Below are positions 5,135 to 5,338 of a stretch of DNA of 5,338 nucleotides, in pieces (positions within the stretch are counted from its first letter, which is position 1; the number at the start of each line of letters is the position of its first letter). The stretch is from contig JAGOEF010000138.1 of the NCBI GenBank assembly GCA_017997855.1, positions 1 to 5,338 on the forward strand, in the 5' to 3' direction. A model generated the notes under the pieces. That model was not told where the DNA came from, did no database searches, and was given only the letters and a program-made list of their open reading frames with translations. This stretch comes from Bacteroidales bacterium. GTDB taxonomy: Bacteria; Bacteroidota; Bacteroidia; Bacteroidales; ML635J-15. The position numbers and the translations under genes were made by a program.

Positions 5135-5338
5135 CTATTTGTCCCATAAGGGCGGGAACAGGTCAACAATCTGTTCAATGGCGGCTATCCGGCTATGCCT
5201 GTGAGCTGGGGAAAGAACCAACCGAAAACCGTTGTTGTTGTTGTTGCGGTTGTCGGGACTGTTGTTGTTGCGATTAGAAACACGGCAGTTCCTGGCGTTG
5301 TTGTTCCAGCTACCACCGCGCAACACACGGTTCGAACC
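5135..5338 (-). CDS. Partial FGE-sulfatase/C-type-lectin-like C-terminus (gene fragment or DGR template frame)
   Basis: An open frame enters from the right edge and gives 67 residues to a TAG at 5135. It begins GSNRVLRGGSW and contains NCRVSNR and GFRLVL, the ending typical of FGE-sulfatase (formylglycine-generating enzyme-like) domains, which adopt a C-type-lectin fold. Between these motifs it is almost all asparagine: by my count 14 Asn, 13 of them AAC. After GFRLVL come 25 extra residues (SPAHRHSR...FPPLWDK) that normal FGE domains lack. The true start lies outside the window; GTG or TTG codons at 5326-5321 are not credible starts because the homology continues upstream of them. It may be the 3' end of a real gene or, more likely in my view, a diversity-generating retroelement template repeat that is only apparently coding. 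A terminator follows directly. Confidence 0.6.
   Translation of the reverse strand, partial: GSNRVLRGGSWNNNARNCRVSNRNNNSPDNRNNNNNGFRLVLSPAHRHSRIAAIEQIVDLFPPLWDK
5213..5338 (-). repeat. Candidate diversity-generating retroelement template repeat (TR), left part
   Basis: The segment 5305-5231 on the minus strand carries AAC codons in runs of 3, 1, 3, 1 and 5, interrupted by GCC AGG, TGC CGT GTT TCT AAT CGC, AGT CCC GAC and CGC. In DGRs a reverse transcriptase copies a template RNA and mutates at adenines, and the cDNA replaces the variable repeat of a target gene. AAC codons are favoured in templates because changes at the two adenines give many residues and no stop codon. A diversified target copy would show scattered NNC codons, whereas this copy shows intact AAC runs, which fits a template. 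The flanking RGGSW and GFRLVL match C-type-lectin/FGE targets. The 5' limit lies off the window. No reverse transcriptase or accessory (Avd) gene is present here, so the assignment rests on this pattern alone. Confidence 0.6.

Noticed and set aside
5231..5305. GTT/AAC-rich tract as a CRISPR array or simple microsatellite
   Set aside because: There are no regular repeats with unique spacers. The AAC runs stay in frame within a recognisable lectin-fold protein frame, which a random triplet repeat would not explain.

Overview
The window most resembles an accessory region of a Bacteroidota genome, probably an environmental or uncultured lineage. The evidence is FISUMP (Fib_succ_major) domains behind receptor-like Ser/Thr kinases, A-rich leaders without Shine-Dalgarno sequences, and promoter-like pairs of the Bacteroidota type (TTTG, about 20 nt, TAnnTTTG). 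These are inferences from sequence features; no database search was possible.

Layout from left to right. (1) Positions 1-2024, minus strand, form a compact three-gene run: a nucleotidyltransferase-fold protein, an 87-aa partner starting 2 nt after it, and a membrane-anchored protein kinase cut by the left edge. (2) Positions 2025-2486 hold no gene. They contain a promoter-like site, an intrinsic terminator and a 205-bp MITE-like element with 22-bp terminal inverted repeats. (3) Positions 2487-4280, minus strand, encode a complete 597-aa kinase: cytoplasmic kinase domain, linker, one transmembrane helix, a short DS-repeat spacer and a C-terminal FISUMP domain. It is a close paralogue of the first kinase, and both have HQD instead of HRD in the catalytic loop. 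(4) Positions 4344-5030, plus strand and divergent from the kinase, encode an unusual fusion of an acyl carrier protein domain with a beta/gamma-crystallin domain behind a hydrophobic N-terminus. (5) Positions 5135-5338, minus strand, form an open frame running off the right edge. It reads like the C-terminus of an FGE-sulfatase (C-type-lectin fold) protein but consists largely of AAC codons in runs, followed by a well-formed intrinsic terminator.

The strongest lead is the right edge. Near-pure AAC runs inside an FGE/C-type-lectin C-terminal scaffold are the signature of a diversity-generating retroelement (DGR) template repeat, in which every adenine is a potential mutagenesis position. No reverse transcriptase is visible, so if this is a DGR the RT and probably a target gene lie to the right of the window. 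The last 44 codons of the complete kinase's FISUMP domain are rich in NNC codons at the position where C-type-lectin targets are diversified. That raises a weaker, testable idea that the kinase sensor domain is itself a DGR target of a different template.

How the genes may work together (inference): the kinases look like one-pass receptors whose extracytoplasmic lectin-like domains sense a ligand and signal to the cytoplasmic kinase. The nucleotidyltransferase pair looks like a small AT-rich toxin-antitoxin-like or defence-like cassette lying between the two kinase copies.
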